From contig NC_091571.1 in NCBI RefSeq assembly GCF_042767895.1, positions 19,890,642 to 19,954,641 of the forward strand: a stretch of DNA of 64,000 nt, read 5' to 3'. The DNA comes from Penaeus vannamei (Eukaryota; Arthropoda; Malacostraca; Decapoda; Penaeidae). The notes beneath the pieces are model-generated. The model saw nothing but the letters and a program-made list of their open reading frames with translations. It did not search any database and was not told the origin of the DNA. A program made the translations under genes and the position numbers. Of the stretch, positions 1 to 12,800 are shown in pieces (the first letter of the stretch is position 1; each line of letters starts with the position of its first letter).

Positions 1-2240
1 TCGGTTACATTAGCAGGAATTTGGTGAGGTTAGGTTAGGTTAGGTTAGGTTAGGCTCAAATTTGACCATGAAACTCCAAATTTCGTTTTCTTACATAAGA
101 TTTATATTAAATCAGTTTAATGGAGGTTAGGTTACATTAACTGGAATTTGGTGATGTTAGGTTAGGTTAGGTTAGGTTAGGCTCAAATTTGACCAGGAGA
201 CTCCAAATTTCGTTTTCTTACATAAGGTTTATATTAAATCAGTTTAATGGAGGTTAGGCTACATTAGCTGGAATTTGGTGAGGCTAGGTTAGGCTAGGTT
301 AGGCTCAAATTTGACCAGGAGACTCCAAATTTCGTTTTCTGACATAAGGTTTATATTAAATCAGTTTAATGGAGGTTAGGTTACATTAACTGGAATTTGG
401 TGAGGTTAGGTTAGGTTAGGTTAGGTTAGGTTACGCTCAAATTTGACCAGAAGACTCCAAATTTCGTTTTCTTACATAAGGTATATTAAATCAGTTTAAT
501 GGAGGTTAGGTTACATTAGCTGGAATTTGGTGAGATTAGATTAGGTTAGGTTAGGTTAGGCTCAAATTTGACCAGGAGACTCCAAATTTCGTTTTCTTAC
601 ATAAGGTTTATATTAAATCAGTTTAATGGAGGTTAGGTTACATTAGTTGGAATTTGGTGAGGTTAGGTTAGGTTAGGTTAGGCTCAAATTTGACCATGAA
701 ACTCCAAATTTCGTTTTCTTATATAAGGCCTATATTAAATCAGTTTAATGGAGGTTACGTTACATTAGCTGGAATTTGGAGAGGTTAGGTCAGGTTAGGT
801 TAGGCTCAAATTAGACCAGGAGACTCCAAATTTCATTTTCTTACATCAGGTTTATATTAAATCAGGTTAATGGAGGTTAGGTTACATTAGTTGGAATTTG
901 GTGAGGTTAGGTTAGGTTAGGTTAAGTTAGGTTAGGCTCAAATTTGACCAGGGGACTCCAAATTTCGCTTTCTTACATAAGGTTTATATTAAATCAGTTT
1001 AATGGAGGTTAGGTTATATTAACTGGAATTTGGTGAGGTTAGGTTAGGTTAGGTTAGGCTCAAATTTGACCAGGAGACTCCAAATTTCGTTTTCTTACAT
1101 AAGGTTTATATTAAATCAGTTTAATGGAGGTTAGGTTACATTAACTGGAATTTGGTGAGGTTAGGTTAGGTTAGGCTCAAATTTGACCAGGAGACTCCAA
1201 ATTTCGTTTTCTTACATAAGGTTTATATTAAATCAGTTTAATGGAGGTTAGGTTACATTAGCTGGAATTTGGTGAGGTTAGGTTAGGTTAGGTTAGGTTA
1301 GGTTAGGTTAGGCTCAAATTTGACCAGGAGACTCCAAATTTCGTTTTCTTACATAAGGTTTATATTAAATCAGTTTAATGGAGGTTAGGTTACATTAGCT
1401 GGAATTTGGTGAGGTTAGGTTAGGTTAGGCTCAAATTTGACCAGGAGACTCCAAATTTCGTTTTCTTACATAAGGTTTATATTAAATCAGTTTAATGGAG
1501 GTTCGGTTACATTAGCAGGAATTTGGTGAGGTTAGGTTAGGTTAGGTTAGGCTCAAATTTGACCATGAAACTCCAAATTTCGTTTTCTTACATAAGACTT
1601 ATATTAAATCAGTTTAATGGAGGTTAGGTTACATTACCTGGAATTTGGTGATGTTAGGTTAGGTTAGGTTAGGTTAGGCTCAAATTTGACCAGGAGACTC
1701 CAAATTTCGTTTTCTTACATAAGGTTTATATTAAATCAGTTTAATGGAGGTTAGGTTACATTAGCTGGAATTTGGTGAGGTTAGGTTAGGTTAGGTTAGG
1801 CTCAAATTTGACCAGGAGACTCCAAATTTCGTTTTCTTACATAAGGTTTATATTAAATCAGTTTAATGGAGGTTAGGTTACATTAACTGGAATTTGGTGA
1901 GGTTAGGTTAGGTTAGGTTAGGTTAGGCTCAAATTTGACCAGAAGACTCCAAATTTCGTTTTCTTGCATAAGGTATATTAAATCAGTTTAATGGAGGTTA
2001 GGTTACATTAGCTGGAATTTGGTGAGATTAGATTAGGTTAGGTTAGGTTAGGCTCAAATTTGACCAGGAGACTCCAAATTTCGTTTTCTTACATAAGGTC
2101 TATATTAAATCAGTTTAATGGAGGTTAGGTTACATTAGCTGGAATTTGGTGAGGTTAGGTTAGGTTAGTTTAGGCTGAAATTTGATCAGGAGACTAGGTT
2201 AGGTTAGGTTTATGTTATGTTATGTTATGTTATGTTATGT
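1..2240 (+). repeat. Family T satellite: TTAGG pentamers plus ~95-bp spacer, G-rich strand on +
   Basis: About 18 tandem monomers of roughly 120-135 bp. Each has a variable run of TTAGG (about 2-8 copies) followed by a spacer that starts GCTCAAATTTGACC, continues CTCCAAATTTCG and CAGTTTAATGGAGG, and ends GGAATTTGGTGAGG. TTAGG is the standard arthropod telomeric pentamer, but here it is embedded in a longer monomer, so this is an interstitial or subtelomeric composite satellite and not a telomere end. The spacer contains the 10-bp perfect palindrome TCAAATTTGA. Length variation between monomers comes mostly from the pentamer count. The same family recurs inverted at 36803-46094. Confidence 0.95.
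2206..2240 (+). repeat. TTATG variant pentamer run at the edge of the T block
   Basis: Five or six copies of GTTAT/TTATG interrupt the TTAGG run just before the satellite switches to family A. The variant is one base from TTAGG (G to T at the fourth position). Its complement, CATAA, forms a longer run at 42244-42325 inside the second T block. Confidence 0.85.
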
Positions 2241-2550
2241 TAGGTTAGGTTAGGTTAGTTTAATGATAATAACAATAATGATAATTTTAGAAATGATAAC
2301 AACAACAGTAATAATTTTAATAACAATAATAGTAATATTATGATTATTTCTACTATCATTATTTTTTCTAATTATTATCATCATCGTTAGTCTTATTGTT
2401 ATTATGATGGAAATCATTAGAGTATTGTTGATGATTCCTTTTATTGCCTTAATTATGCAAATTATCATTATAATTATCATCTTATTATAATTATCCTTAT
2501 TTATGTCATAATTATGATTATTGTCGTCATTATTAATGGGATTATCATTA
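2241..2550 (-). repeat. Family A satellite, short inverted segment
   Basis: AT-rich sequence that reads as family A on the minus strand. It starts abruptly from the TTAGG block inside the A unit, at the segment reading GATAATTTTAGAAATGATAAC. It ends near 2550, where the repeat changes to plus orientation at the ATAAATAGT loop motif. The same T/A boundary is seen inverted near 36800. Confidence 0.8.
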
Positions 2551-3722
2551 TATAAATAGTTATAATGACGAAAATGACATTAATAATTAAAATAATAATT
2601 ATTATAATGATTATATTAAGGGTAATTATAGCGATAATTACTATAATGATGATAATGATGATGTTAATGCTATTAATGATAATAATGATGATGATAATAA
2701 TCATAAAGCCCGTCCATAACGAAAAAAAGGCTAAAGGTGTAAAAAAAAAAAAAAAGTCGAAAAAACGGCGAAATCTAGCGATATATAGCCTTATGAGAAT
2801 ATGGACGGAAAACCCTCCTTTTCCAGTTTATGGGATGATCATGATGATTTCTGAAATAATTCGGCTAATTATGATGATTTTCATGATAATCCCATTAATA
2901 ATGACGATAATAATGATAATTATAACATTAATTAGGATAATTATGATATTAATTGGGATAATTATAATAAAATGATATTTATAATGTTAATTTGCTTAAT
3001 TAAGGCAATAATAGCAATCATCAACAATACTCTAATGATTTTCATGATAATAACAATAAGACTAACGATGATGATAATAATTAGAAATAATAATGATAGT
3101 AGAAATAATCATAATATAGCTATTATTGTTATTATAATTATTACTGTTGTTATTATTATTTCGAAAATTATCATTATTGTTATTATCATTATAGAAATAG
3201 TTATAATGAGGAAAATGACATCAATAATTAAAATAATAGCTCTTATAATGGTTATGTTAAGGGTAATTATGGCGATAATTACTATAATGATAATAATGAT
3301 GAAGTTAATGCTATTAATGATAATAATGATGATGATAATAATCATAAAGCCCATCCACAATGAAAAAAGGCTAAAAGTATAAAAAAAAAACCCAAAGTCG
3401 AAATAACGGCGAAATCTAAAGAATTTGGTCGAAAAAAACCCTTTTCGAGTTTATGGGATGATGTTGATGATTTCTGCAATAATTCGGCTAATTATGATGG
3501 TTTTCATAATAATGCCATTAATAATGACGATAATAATGATAATTATGACATTAATTAGGATAATTACAATAAAATGATAATTATAATGATAATTTGCGTC
3601 ATTAAGGCAATAATAGCAATCATCAACAATACTCTAATGATTTTCATGATAATAACAATAAGATTAACGATAATGGTAATAATTAGAAATAATAATGATA
3701 GTTGAAATAACCATAATATCGC

Positions 3723-3755
<33 letters not shown>

Positions 3756-5445
3756 CATTACTGTTGTATTTATTATTTCTAAAATTATCATTATTGTTAT
3801 TATCATTATAGAAATAGTTATAATTAGGAAAATGACATTCATAATTAAGATAGTAGCTCTTATAATGATTATATTAAGGGTAATTATGCCGATAATTATT
3901 ATAATGATGATAATGATGTTAATGCTATTAATGATAATCTTGATATTGATAATAATCATAAAGCCCCTCCATAATTAAAAAAAGGCTAAAAGTATAAAAA
4001 AAAGTCGAAAAAACGGCGAAATCTTGCGATATTTAGCTTTTTGAGAATATGGTCGAAAAAAAACCCTTTTCGAGTTTATGGGATGATTATGATGATTTCT
4101 GGAATGATTCGACTAATTATGATGATTTTCATGATAATCCCATTAATAATGACGATGATAATGATAATTTTGACATTGATTAGGATAATTATGACATTAG
4201 TTAGGATTATTATAATAAAATGATAATTATAATGATAATTTGCGTAATTAAGGCAATAATAGCAATCATCAACAATACTCTAATGATTTTCATGATAATA
4301 ACAATAAGACTAACGATGATGATAATAATTAGTAATAATAATGATAGTAGAAATAATCATAATATCGCTATTATTGTTATTATAATTATTACTGTTGTTA
4401 TTATTTCTAAAATTATCATTATTGTTATTATCATTATAGAAATAGTTATAATGAGGAAAATGATATTAATAATTAAGATGATATCTCATAATGATTATAT
4501 TAAGGGTAATTATGGCGATAATTACTATAATGATGATAATGATGATGCTAATGCTATTAATGATAATAATGATGATAATAATCATAAAGCCCATCCATAA
4601 TGAAAAAAATGCTAAAAGTATAAAACTCCTCACAGTCGAAATAACGGCGAAATCTAACGATATATAGCCCTTTGAGAATATGGTCGAAAAAAAACCCTTT
4701 CGAGTTAATGGGATGATTATGATGATTTCCGCAACAATTCGGCTAATTATGATGATTTTCATGATAATCCCATTAATAATGACGATAATAATGATAATTA
4801 TGACATTAATTAGGATAATTATGACATTAATTAGGATAATTATGACATTAATTAGGATAATTATAATAAAATGCTAATTATAATGATAATTTGCGTAACT
4901 AAGGCAATAATGGCAATCATCAATAATACTCCAAAGATTTTCATGATAATAGCAATAAGACTAACGGTAATGATAATAATTAGAAACAATAATGATAGTA
5001 GAAATAATCATAATATCGCTATTATTATTATTATTATAATTATTACTGTTGTTATCATTTCTAAAATTATCATTATTGTTATTATCATTATAGAAATAGT
5101 TATAATGAGGAAAATTACATCAATAATTAAAATAATAGCTCTTATAATGGTTATGTTAAGGGTAATTATGGCGATAATTACTATAATGATAATAATGATG
5201 AAGTTAATGCTATTAATGATAATAATGATGATGATAATAATCATAAAGCCCATCCATAATGAAAAAAGGCTAAAAGTATATAAAAAAAACCTAAAGTCGA
5301 AAAAACGGCGAAATCTAGCGATATATAGCCTTTTGCGAATATTGTCGAAAAACCCCCCTTTTCGAGTTTATGGGATGATTATGATGATGTTTGCAATAAT
5401 TCGGCTAATTATGATGATTTTCATGATAATCATGATGACGATTAT
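2551..5445 (+). repeat. Family A satellite array, plus orientation
   Basis: About 4.5 units of a 625-640 bp repeat. Each unit is mostly AAT/ATG/ATT-like triplets with a complex core holding GTCGAAAAAACGGCGAAATC, then AGCGATATATAGCC, then GAGAATATGGTCG and CTTTTCGAGTTTATGGG. Core positions are near 2750-2830, 3400-3460, 4010-4080, 4640-4710 and 5300-5370. The triplet periodicity leaves most frames open and produces Ile/Met-rich ORFs on both strands that are not genes. The array ends where the RTE tail begins. Confidence 0.92.
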
Positions 5446-6573
5446 CATCATCCGGAGGTAACGCCGACGGGGGCGCATAGCCGCGTCCACCTTCTGCTTC
5501 CACCTTTTGGGATCCCTCATGGCAAGTCCCGCATCGCTGTACCATGTCCAATGATGTGGGTCTGGGCACTGGTACCAGGAGTCAAAAATCCTCAATTTCT
5601 GGGATCTAGAAAAATCCCGGAAAAGGAGGGAATTCTCGCTGTCGGTATGAAATCCCGAACCATGAGGACCGACTGACATCTCATAGCCAGCTCGATCGCA
5701 GCCAGATACCGCATTGAAGTCACCCAGAACAATACCAATATCTCGCCGGGGACAACTGTCTGCCACGGATGCAAGTTTGGCGTAGAACATCTCTTTCACA
5801 TCAAGTTTACAAACATCGGTAGGAGCATATACAGCAATAAGAGACATGAAGCCCAAAGACAGCTTCAGTCTCATCACCATTATACGCTTATCGACTGGAG
5901 TGACCTCTACCACCGAAGGCTGTAGCCTACTGGAGACAGCTATGGCTACTCCCTGGAGATGGTGACCATCGCTGCGGCCTGACCAGGAATAGGTGTAGCC
6001 AGCTATACTGGTCGTGCCGCTGCCAGGTTTTCTCACCTCCGAGAGAGCAGCCACCCCTACTCTCAGCCTCCCCAGTTCCCTCGATAGCAGGCGTAACCGA
6101 TCATCGTGACGTAAAGAGCGGACGTTACAAGCCCCCACCCTGACTTCCCGCCTGAGGTTAACCCTCGGGCAGTCGCTCCGGGTGGACGCCACCTCTGCCA
6201 CCCCCGCCGACGCTGCCCCACATAGAAGGCGGCAGGCTGCGGGACCCTTCATCCACCTGTGGGGTTCCCTAGGGCTTTGCCCCACAAGCTTCATATTGGG
6301 CTGGCGGCTGCCAGGGCGCAGGCAGGACGAGGAGCTCCCGTTCCTATTCCGCGCCCCAGCAGTCACCCTCCCAACGGGGCCCGCAGTCCGCCTCTCTCGC
6401 TGGGTAGGAGGGACATTACCCCTCCCCCTAGCATTTCCAATTAAGTGTGACGCTGCCAGTGGCTTATTCTCTGGGGGGGAGGAGGACTGGTAAGGCCCAC
6501 CTCCCCCGAGCCTCCCATTGACCCTAGGGGGCTTAGGGGCAGGAGTTAGTACAGGACCAAGGCGTGTCCACAC
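5368..6573 (-). pseudogene. RTE endonuclease domain fused to element C-terminus
   Basis: One open frame of 401 codons. The first 140 or so residues are low-complexity, rich in Gly/Pro/Arg. An exonuclease-endonuclease-phosphatase fold follows: ACNVRSL near residue 148 (metal-site Asn), LSEVR near 178 (catalytic Glu), YAPTDV near 248 and GDFNAVSG near 283 (Asp/Asn pair). In the family this enzyme nicks target DNA to prime reverse transcription. After HHWTWYS near residue 342 the frame jumps to LAMRDP, which belongs to the element's extreme C-terminus, so the final SDH-type motif and all of the RT are absent. The last 30 or so residues are translated satellite. The frame survived the deletion, but the product could not nick or copy DNA in the normal way. 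The start Met at 6573 is simply the first in frame. Confidence 0.8.
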
Positions 6574-6869
6574 GCCAGTGGGACATGACCCTGTACTTCT
6601 GGGGCCTCCTGCTACTCCGAGATCCCCTACAGTTCAGCCTGGGACCGCAAGTTACCAGTTTCCATAGGTGGCCACGAGGAGGCACTGCAGAAGTCTCGAT
6701 GATGGAGAGGCTATGAACTGGCAGGGGAGACTTATGCAGCGCTGCTCCCTTATTCGCACAAGGCTAGCCAGCGGTGGCAGCTGCAAACGAGAAGTCATGC
6801 AAGCACTAAAAGCTATCTAGGCTACCACACCATCGCTTCACACCACCCTGTGCATGAAGCACCCACCCA
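5446..6869 (-). mobile_element. RTE-like non-LTR retrotransposon, internally deleted
   Basis: A GC-rich island of about 1.4 kb in AT-rich satellite, reading on the minus strand. It contains a 5' leader (about 6869-6574), an apurinic/apyrimidinic-type endonuclease region, and then an abrupt switch near 5530 to the terminal coding segment of an RTE-like element. A short GATGATGATAA tail follows. The reverse transcriptase (RT) is wholly missing. The same terminal segment and an ATG-repeat tail occur at 55090-55168 in the second RTE fragment, which identifies the 3' end. The flanks differ (family A on the left, family B on the right), so this is not a simple insertion into one array. Assignment to the RTE clade is from endonuclease motifs and the microsatellite-type tail; Jockey-type relatives are less likely. 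Confidence 0.82.
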
Positions 6870-9800
6870 TTATAATTATGACAGGAATAATGATAATAAT
6901 GATAAAGTCAAAATTATAATGATAATGTTGATAATTACTACAATAATAGCAATAATTAATTTCTATACTAATAATGGCAATAGATATAATAATTACATCA
7001 TTATCATTGTCATTATAAATATTATTATTGTCATTATTATTTCTGAGATCATCATTATTGCTATTATCATTATATAAATAGTTATAATGATAAAAAAGCA
7101 ATAATAACTAGCATGATAATGATTATAACTGCAATAATGATGATAATAATAATAATAATCATGATGATTATGACTATAATGATAATAATCATAAAAATGA
7201 TGACAGTAATGATAATAATGATGATAATTATCATTCAGTCCATTTATAATGAAATAAAGGCCATAAGTAATAAAATCCCAAAATTCGAAAAAACGGCAAA
7301 ATCTAGCGTATTACAGCCTTTTGAGAGAAACGTCGAAAAAAAACCTTTTCGCTTTGTAATTGTAATTATGAAGATTTTAACATTAATTAATGTAATTATG
7401 ATGATTTCCATGATGTTTCCTTTATCATTGACAATAATGATGATAATTATGATAATAATGACAATGATATTGACAATAATAATGATAATAATGATAAAGT
7501 CATAATTATAATGATAATCTTTATAATTACTGCAATAATAGCAATAATTAACTCTATTCCTATAATTTCCATACTAATAATGGCAATAGAAAAAAACGTC
7601 ATTATCATAATTATTGTAATTATTATTATTGTCATTATTATTTCTAAGATCATCATTATTACTATTATCAATATATAAATAGTAATAATGATAAAAACAG
7701 CAATGATAATTAGCATAATAATTATTATAACTGCAATAATGATGATAATAATAATGATAATCATGATGATAATGACTATAATGATAATAATCTTAAAAAT
7801 GATGGCAGTAATGATGATAATAATTATCACCAAGTCCATTTATAATGAAATAAAAGCCAGAAGTAATATATTCCCAAAAGTCGAAAAAACGGCAAAATCT
7901 AACGTATTACAGCCATTTGAGAGAAACGTAAAAAAAAAAAAAAACATTTTCGCTTTTTAATGGTAATTATGAGGATTTTAAAATTAATTCAGGTAATTCT
8001 GATGAATTCCCAGATGATTCCTTTATTATTGACAATATTGAGGATAATTAGGATGATAAGGACAATGATAATCACAATAATAATGATAATAATAAAAAAG
8101 TCATAATTATAATGATAATCTTGATAATTACTGCAATAATAGCAATAATTAACTCTATTCCATAATTTCCATACTAATAATGGCAATAGAAATAATAACA
8201 ACATAATTATCGTTGTCATTATAATTATAATTATTGTCATTATTATTTCTAAGATCATCATTATTGCTATTATCATTATATAAATAGTTATAATAATAAA
8301 AAATATATAATAAGTAGCATGATAATTATTAAAACTGAAATAATGATGATAACAATAATGATAATAATGATAATAACAATAATGATGATGACAATGACTA
8401 TATTGATAATAATCATAAAAATGATGACAGTAATGATAATAATGATGATAATTATCATTCATAATAGAAATAGAAATAATAATAACATCATTATCATTGT
8501 CAATATAATTGTTATTATTGTCATTATTATTTCTAAGATCATCATTATTGATATTATCATTATATAAATAGTTATAAGGATAAAAATAAAAATAATAATT
8601 AGCATAATAATTATTATAACTGCAATAATGATGATAATAATAATGATAATCATGATGATAATGACTATAATGATAATAATCATAAAAAAGATGACAGTAA
8701 TAATAAAAATGATGATACTAATTATCATTCAGTCCATTTATAATGAAATAAAGGCCAGAAGCAATAAAATCCCAAAAGTCGAAAAAAACGGCAAAATCTG
8801 GCTTATTACAGCCTTTTGAGAGAAACGTCGAAAAAAAAACCTATTCACTTTTTAATGGTAATTATGAGGATTTTAACATTAATTCAGGTAATTATGATGA
8901 TTTTCATGATTATTCCTTTATTATTAACAATAATGATGATAATTATGATGATAATGACAATGATAATGACAATGACAATGATGATAATTAGAAAGTCATA
9001 ATTATAATTATAATATTGGGAATTACTGCAATAATAGCAATGATTAACTCTATTCCAATAAATTCCATACTAACTTCCATACTAATAATGGCAACAGAAA
9101 TAATAATAACATCATTATCATTGTCATTATAATTATTATTATTGCCATAATTATTACTAAGATCATCATTATTGCTACTATCATTATATGAATAATTATA
9201 ATGATAAAAATAGCAATAATAATTAACATAATATTATTATTACTCCAATAATGATAAAAATAATAATGATAATCATGATGGTAATGACTATAATGATAAT
9301 AATCATAAAAATGATGACAGTAATGATAATAATGATAATAATTATCATTCAGTCCATTTATAATGAAATAAAGGCCAGAAGTAATAAAATCCCAATAGTC
9401 AAAAAACGAAAAAATCTAGCCTTTTGAGAGAAACGTCGAAAAAAACTTTTCGCTTTTTAATGGTAATTATGAGGATTTTAACATTAATTTAGGTAATTAT
9501 GATGATTTCCATGATGATTTCTTTATTATTGAAAATAATGATGATAATTATGATGATAATGACAATGATAATGACAATAATAATGATAATAATGATAAAG
9601 TCATAATCATAATGATAATCTTGATAATTATTTATCATTCAGTCCAATTACAACGAAATAACGGGCAGAAGTAATTAAATCCCAAAAGTCGAAAAAACGG
9701 CAAAATCTAGCGTATTACATCATTTTGAGAGAAATGTCGAAAAAACCTTTTCGCTTTTTTATGTAAATTGTGAGGATTTTAACATTAATTTAGGTAATTA

Positions 9801-12800
9801 TGATGATTTCCTTGATGATTCCTTTATTATTGACAATAATGATTATAATTAGGATAATAATGACAATAATAATGAGAATAATGATAATGATGATAAAATC
9901 ATAATTATAATGATAATCTTGATAATTACTGCAATAATAGCATTAATTAACTCTATTCCAATAATTTCCATACTAATAATGACAATAGAGATAATAACAT
10001 CATTATCATTGTCATTATAATTATTATTATTGTTATTATTATTTCTAAGATCATGATTATTGCTCTTATCATTATATAAATAGTTATAATGATAAAAATA
10101 GCAATAATAATTAGCATAATAATTATTATAACTGCAATAATGATGATAATAATAATGATAATCATGATGATAATGACTATAATGATAATAATCATAAAAA
10201 TGATGACAGTAATAATAATGATGATAATAGTTATCATTCAGTCCATTTATAATGAAATAAAGACCTGAAGTAATAAAATCCCAAAAGTCGAAAAAACGGC
10301 AAAATCAAGCGTATTACAGCCTTTTGAGACAAACCGAAAAAAAACCTTTTCGTTATTTAATGGTAATTAAGAGGATTTTAACATTAATTCAGATAATTAT
10401 GATGATTTCCATGATGATTCCTTTATTATTGACAATAATGATGATCATTATGATGATAATGACAATGATAATGACAATAATAATGATAACAATGATAAAG
10501 TCATAATTATAATGACAATCTTGATAATTACTGTAATAATAGCAATAATTAACTCTATTCCATAATTTCCATACTAAAAATGGCAATAGAAATAATAATA
10601 TGATTATCATTGTCATTATAATTATTATTATTATTGTCATTATTATTTCTAAGATCATTATTGCTTTTATCATTATATGACTAGTTATAAAGATAAAAAT
10701 TGCAATAATAATTAGCATAATAATTATCATAAATGAAATTATGATGATAATAATAATGATAATCATGATGATAATAATAATGATAATCATGATGATAATG
10801 ACTATAATGCTAATAATCTTAAAAATGATGACAGTAATGATAATAATGATAATAATTATCATTCAGTCCATTTATAATGAAATAAAGGCCAGAAGTAATA
10901 AAATCCCAATAGTTAAAAAACGGCCTTTTGAGAGAAACGTCGAAAAATTTTTTTTCGCTTTTTAATGGTAATTAAGAGGGTTTTAACATTAATTCACGTA
11001 ATTATGATGATTTCCATGATTATTCCTTTATTATTGACAATAATGATGATGATTATGATTATAATGACAATGATAATGACAATAATAACGATAATAATGA
11101 CAAAGTCATAATTATAATGATAATCTTGATAATTACTGCAATAATAACAATTAATAACTCTATTCCAATAATTTCCATACTAATAATGGCAATAGAAATA
11201 ATATCATTATCATTGTCATTATAATTATTATTATCGTCATTATTATTTCTAAGATCATCATTATTGCTATTATCATTATATAAATAGTTATAATGATAAA
11301 AATAGCAATAATAATTAGCATAATAATTTTTATAACTGCAATAATTATGATAATAATGATGATAATAATAATGATAATCATGATGACAATGACTATATGG
11401 ATAATAATCATAAAGATGACAGTAATGATAATAATGATAATATTTATCATTCAGTCCATTTATAATGAAATAAAGGCCAGAAGTAATAAAATCCCAGAAG
11501 TCGAAAAAACAGCAAAATCTAGCGTATTAAAGCCTTTTGAGAGAAACGTCGAAAAAAAACCTTTTCGCTTTTTAATGGTAATTATGAGGATTTTAACATT
11601 AATTCAGGTAATTGTGATGATTTCCATGACGATTCCTTTATTATTGACAATAATGATGATAACTATTGTGATAATGACAATGATAATGACAATAATAATG
11701 ATAATAATGATAAAGTCATAATCATAATGATAATCTTGAGAATTACTGCAATAATAGCAATGATTAACTCTATTCCAATAATTTCCATACTAATAATGGT
11801 AATAGAAATAATAATAACATCATTATCATATTCATTATACTTATTTTTATTGCCATTATTATTTTTTAGATCATTATTGCTATTATTATCATATAAATAG
11901 TTATAATGATAAAATAGCAATAATAGTTACCATAATAATTATTATAACTGCAATAATGATGATAAAAATAATGATAATGATGATGATAATGACTATAATT
12001 ATAATAATCATAAAAATCATGACAGTAATGATAATAATACTTATCATTCAGTCCATTTATAATGAAATAAAGGGCAGAAGTAATAAAATCCCAAAGTTAA
12101 AAAAAAAACGGCAAAATCTAGCGTATTATAGCATTTTGAGAGAAATGTCGAAAAAAACCCTTTCGCTTTTTAATGGTAATTGTGAGGATTTTAACATTAA
12201 TTTAGGTAATTATGATGATTTCCATGATGATTCCTTTATTATTGACAATAATGATGATAATTATGATGATAATGATAATTATTATAATTATTATTATTGT
12301 CATTATTATTATGCTAATTATTATAGCAATAATAATTAGCATAGTGATTATCATAACTGCAATAATGATGATAATAATAATGATAATCATGATGATAATG
12401 ATTATAATGATAATAATCATAAAAATGATGATAGTAATGATAATAATGATAATAATTATAATTCAGTCCATTTATAATGAAATAAAGGCAAGAAGTAATC
12501 AAATCCCAAAAGTTGAAAAAAAGGCAAAATCTAGCCTATTACAACCTTTTGAGAGAAACTTCCAAAAAAATTTTTTTCGCTTTGTAATGGTAATTATGAA
12601 GATTTTAATTTAGGTATTTATGATGATTTCCATAATGATTCCTTTATTATTGACAATAATGATTATAATTATGATGATAATGACAATGATAATGACAATA
12701 ATGATAATAATAATAGTCATAATTATAATGATAATCTTGATAATTACTGCAATAATAGCTTTGATTAACTCTATTCCAATAATTTCCATACTAATAATGG

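Noticed and set aside
1..2240. A true chromosome end (telomere)
   Set aside because: The TTAGG runs are short and separated by a spacer, are followed by other satellites, and occur in two opposite orientations inside the window.
2250..5461. Long ORFs rich in Ile, Met, Asn and Asp on both strands (here and throughout the A and B arrays)
   Set aside because: They come from AAT/ATG/ATT-like triplets, which avoid stops in several frames. Opposite strands give mirrored peptides, and lengths follow satellite units. No domain or coding bias is present.
6182..6493. Antisense ORFs of 103 and 61 codons across the RTE endonuclease leader
   Set aside because: They lie opposite a recognisable endonuclease frame in GC-rich DNA and show no domain.
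7861..7960. CENP-B box in the A or B core
   Set aside because: The TTCGAC segment was compared with the NTTCGNNNNANNCGGGN pattern on both strands. The central A and the CGGG are not in register.
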